Under the pieces are notes generated by a model. It was not told the origin of the DNA. It saw only the letters and a program-made list of their open reading frames with translations, and ran no database searches. Below are positions 6,985 to 8,108 of a stretch of 8,108 nucleotides of DNA, piece by piece. Origin of the DNA: Draconibacterium sp. (GTDB taxonomy: Bacteria; Bacteroidota; Bacteroidia; Bacteroidales; Prolixibacteraceae); NCBI GenBank assembly GCA_015493625.1, contig WGCT01000448.1:1-8108 (forward strand). Reading direction: 5' to 3'. The translations under genes and the position numbers were made by a program. The number at the start of each line of letters is the position of its first letter. Position 1 is the stretch's first letter.

Positions 6985-7616
6985 TTCAATATTAAGCGGT
7001 TTATACCTAATTTATAATCACTATTAAAAACGGCCTCTTTTATTAGGCGATAATGCTGATAATTATTAACAAAATCGATACCGGTTGTGTCGATTACCAA
7101 GATAGGAAATGTGAGATTTTGTTTAAAAAAAGTAAAATAACCGTTTTGAATTTTTTCGAGGTAACCGGGTTGAATATTCTGTTCGTAACTTCTCCCCCGT
7201 TTTTCAATATTCCGGAGCAACTGATTGGTGTTGGCATGTAAATAAACATACAAATCGGGTTTCGGAACCGAATCGAAAACCATATCGAAAATCTGCCTAA
7301 AAAGGTGGTATTCATCGTCTTTCAACGTGTTTTGCGCAAATATTGAAGATTTGGCAAAATAGTAGTCGGCAACTAAAAACGAATGGAACAGATCGAGATT
7401 TAACAGTTCATGTTTAATTTGGTTGTAACGGTCGGCAAGAAACGACAACTCCAACGGAAATGAATAGCGCTCCTGATTGTCGTAAAATTTAGGAAGAAAC
7501 GGGTTGTCGGCAAATTGCTCTAAAATAAGTTTTGCATTGTACTCTTTGGCCAACATTTTCGAGAGCGTTGTTTTCCCTGCACCAATATTTCCTTCAATAA
7601 CCAAAAATCGCATCAT
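6981..7616 (-). CDS. Deoxynucleoside kinase (dAK/dGK-like)
   Basis: Phosphorylates deoxynucleosides with a nucleoside triphosphate in the cytosol, feeding the dNTP salvage pathway. The 211-residue protein is of usual length for bacterial deoxyadenosine/deoxyguanosine kinases. It shows the P-loop GNIGAGKT (9-16), the substrate-base glutamate region LILEQF (E33), FLADRYNQ (59-66), VADYYFAKS (82-90) in the position of the DRS-type motif, and a lid with conserved arginines and glutamate in EKRGRSYEQN (138-147). It also has DLYVYLHAN before the lid and VIDTTGIDF near the end. Which base it prefers (A, G, or broad) cannot be told by eye. Two tandem ATGs (7616 and 7613) can start it; MRFLVIEGNIGAGKT from the second is equally good. 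The preceding gene ends 7 bases upstream, so the two are almost certainly co-transcribed. Confidence 0.93.
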   Translation of the reverse strand: MMRFLVIEGNIGAGKTTLSKMLAKEYNAKLILEQFADNPFLPKFYDNQERYSFPLELSFLADRYNQIKHELLNLDLFHSFLVADYYFAKSSIFAQNTLKDDEYHLFRQIFDMVFDSVPKPDLYVYLHANTNQLLRNIEKRGRSYEQNIQPGYLEKIQNGYFTFFKQNLTFPILVIDTTGIDFVNNYQHYRLIKEAVFNSDYKLGINRLILK

Positions 7617-7623
7617 AAAAAAA

Positions 7624-8106
7624 TTACATTATTCTTTTTTCCGAACGAATTTTCCTATCGTTTACTGCGCCGAAAACATACCCGGGTATTAATCCAATTG
7701 AAAAACCAATAGACAACATTTCGGTTGAATATCCGGGAACTGTTTTCATTAAAATAAACCCCAGAATTAACCCGGCAACTATACCGATAAACGAGTAGTG
7801 GTAAGCGAAATAATAGGGTGGATAAAATTTGTGTTCTTTCTGCATATGTTTCGAAATACGATAAATTAACCGGTCGTAATTGCGCCGCGTTTCACCGGGC
7901 TCGTTTACCGTTTTATCAATTTCAGAAACGGCTTCTACAATTTCAATTTTATGCTTTTGGCAAAACGAGCAATTCGCAGATAAAGTATCAATTCTCGTAA
8001 TGTTTCTTTTAAATTCATTCATTCGAAGAAAACGCAAATCTTTATCGCGGGCATCTTTTAATTTGCTCTCTATTGTTTCGTTTATCTCTTCTGCCCAGTT
8101 TCCCAT
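7624..8106 (-). CDS. Small two-helix membrane protein with a Cys/His motif, function unknown
   Basis: I do not recognise a named family. The 160-residue frame has a charged, helical N-terminal half (about residues 1-90, predicted soluble) with CSFC at 46-49 and KHMQKEH at 86-92. The pattern C-x2-C...H-x4-H could bind a metal. Then come PPYY and two hydrophobic segments (about 104-122 and 130-149) joined by a short PGYSTEM turn, and a basic tail ending KIRSEKRIM. The basic tail and basic N-terminal half suggest that both ends are cytoplasmic. It ends 7 bases before the deoxynucleoside kinase and probably shares its operon. The ATG lies two bases from the window edge, so the real start could be further upstream. 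AT bias and codon style match the neighbours. Confidence 0.75.
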   Translation of the reverse strand: MGNWAEEINETIESKLKDARDKDLRFLRMNEFKRNITRIDTLSANCSFCQKHKIEIVEAVSEIDKTVNEPGETRRNYDRLIYRISKHMQKEHKFYPPYYFAYHYSFIGIVAGLILGFILMKTVPGYSTEMLSIGFSIGLIPGYVFGAVNDRKIRSEKRIM

Positions 8107-8108
8107 TC

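Overview
The window looks like an ordinary chromosomal segment of a Bacteroidota bacterium, most likely Bacteroidales/Marinilabiliales-like. This rests on AT-rich intergenic DNA, start codons without Shine-Dalgarno sequences, TAnnTTTG-type -7 boxes upstream of several genes, and the protein families present (a Bacteroidales-style OmpA-like/TPR lipoprotein, a short deoxynucleoside kinase and an M20 dipeptidase). The assignment is an inference from style, not from a marker gene search.

Left half, + strand: about 270 bases of AT-rich non-coding DNA lead into recR (recombination mediator). A 166-base gap with its own candidate promoter follows. Then comes a 653-residue membrane glycosyltransferase, a family 2 (GT2) transferase fused to a polyprenyl glycosylphosphotransferase-like half, and 29 bases later a GNAT acetyltransferase. 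The last two are probably one transcription unit. It ends at a strong symmetrical hairpin terminator that also serves the convergent genes on the other strand.

Right half, - strand, reading leftward from the window edge: a small two-helix membrane protein of unknown function sits 7 bases before a deoxynucleoside kinase. Next are a promoter and a 584-residue outer-membrane-type lipoprotein with an OmpA-like domain and TPR repeats, then a hairpin, then an M20 metallo-dipeptidase. The right-hand gene may start upstream of the window.

The genes cover DNA repair, envelope glycan synthesis, small-molecule acetylation, peptide hydrolysis, envelope structure and nucleoside salvage. I see no mobile element, CRISPR array, RNA gene or defence system, and no evidence for a new multi-gene system. 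The most notable item is the glycosyltransferase. Its C-terminal half keeps the outer framework of a polyprenyl-phosphate sugar transferase but appears to have lost exactly the catalytic core.
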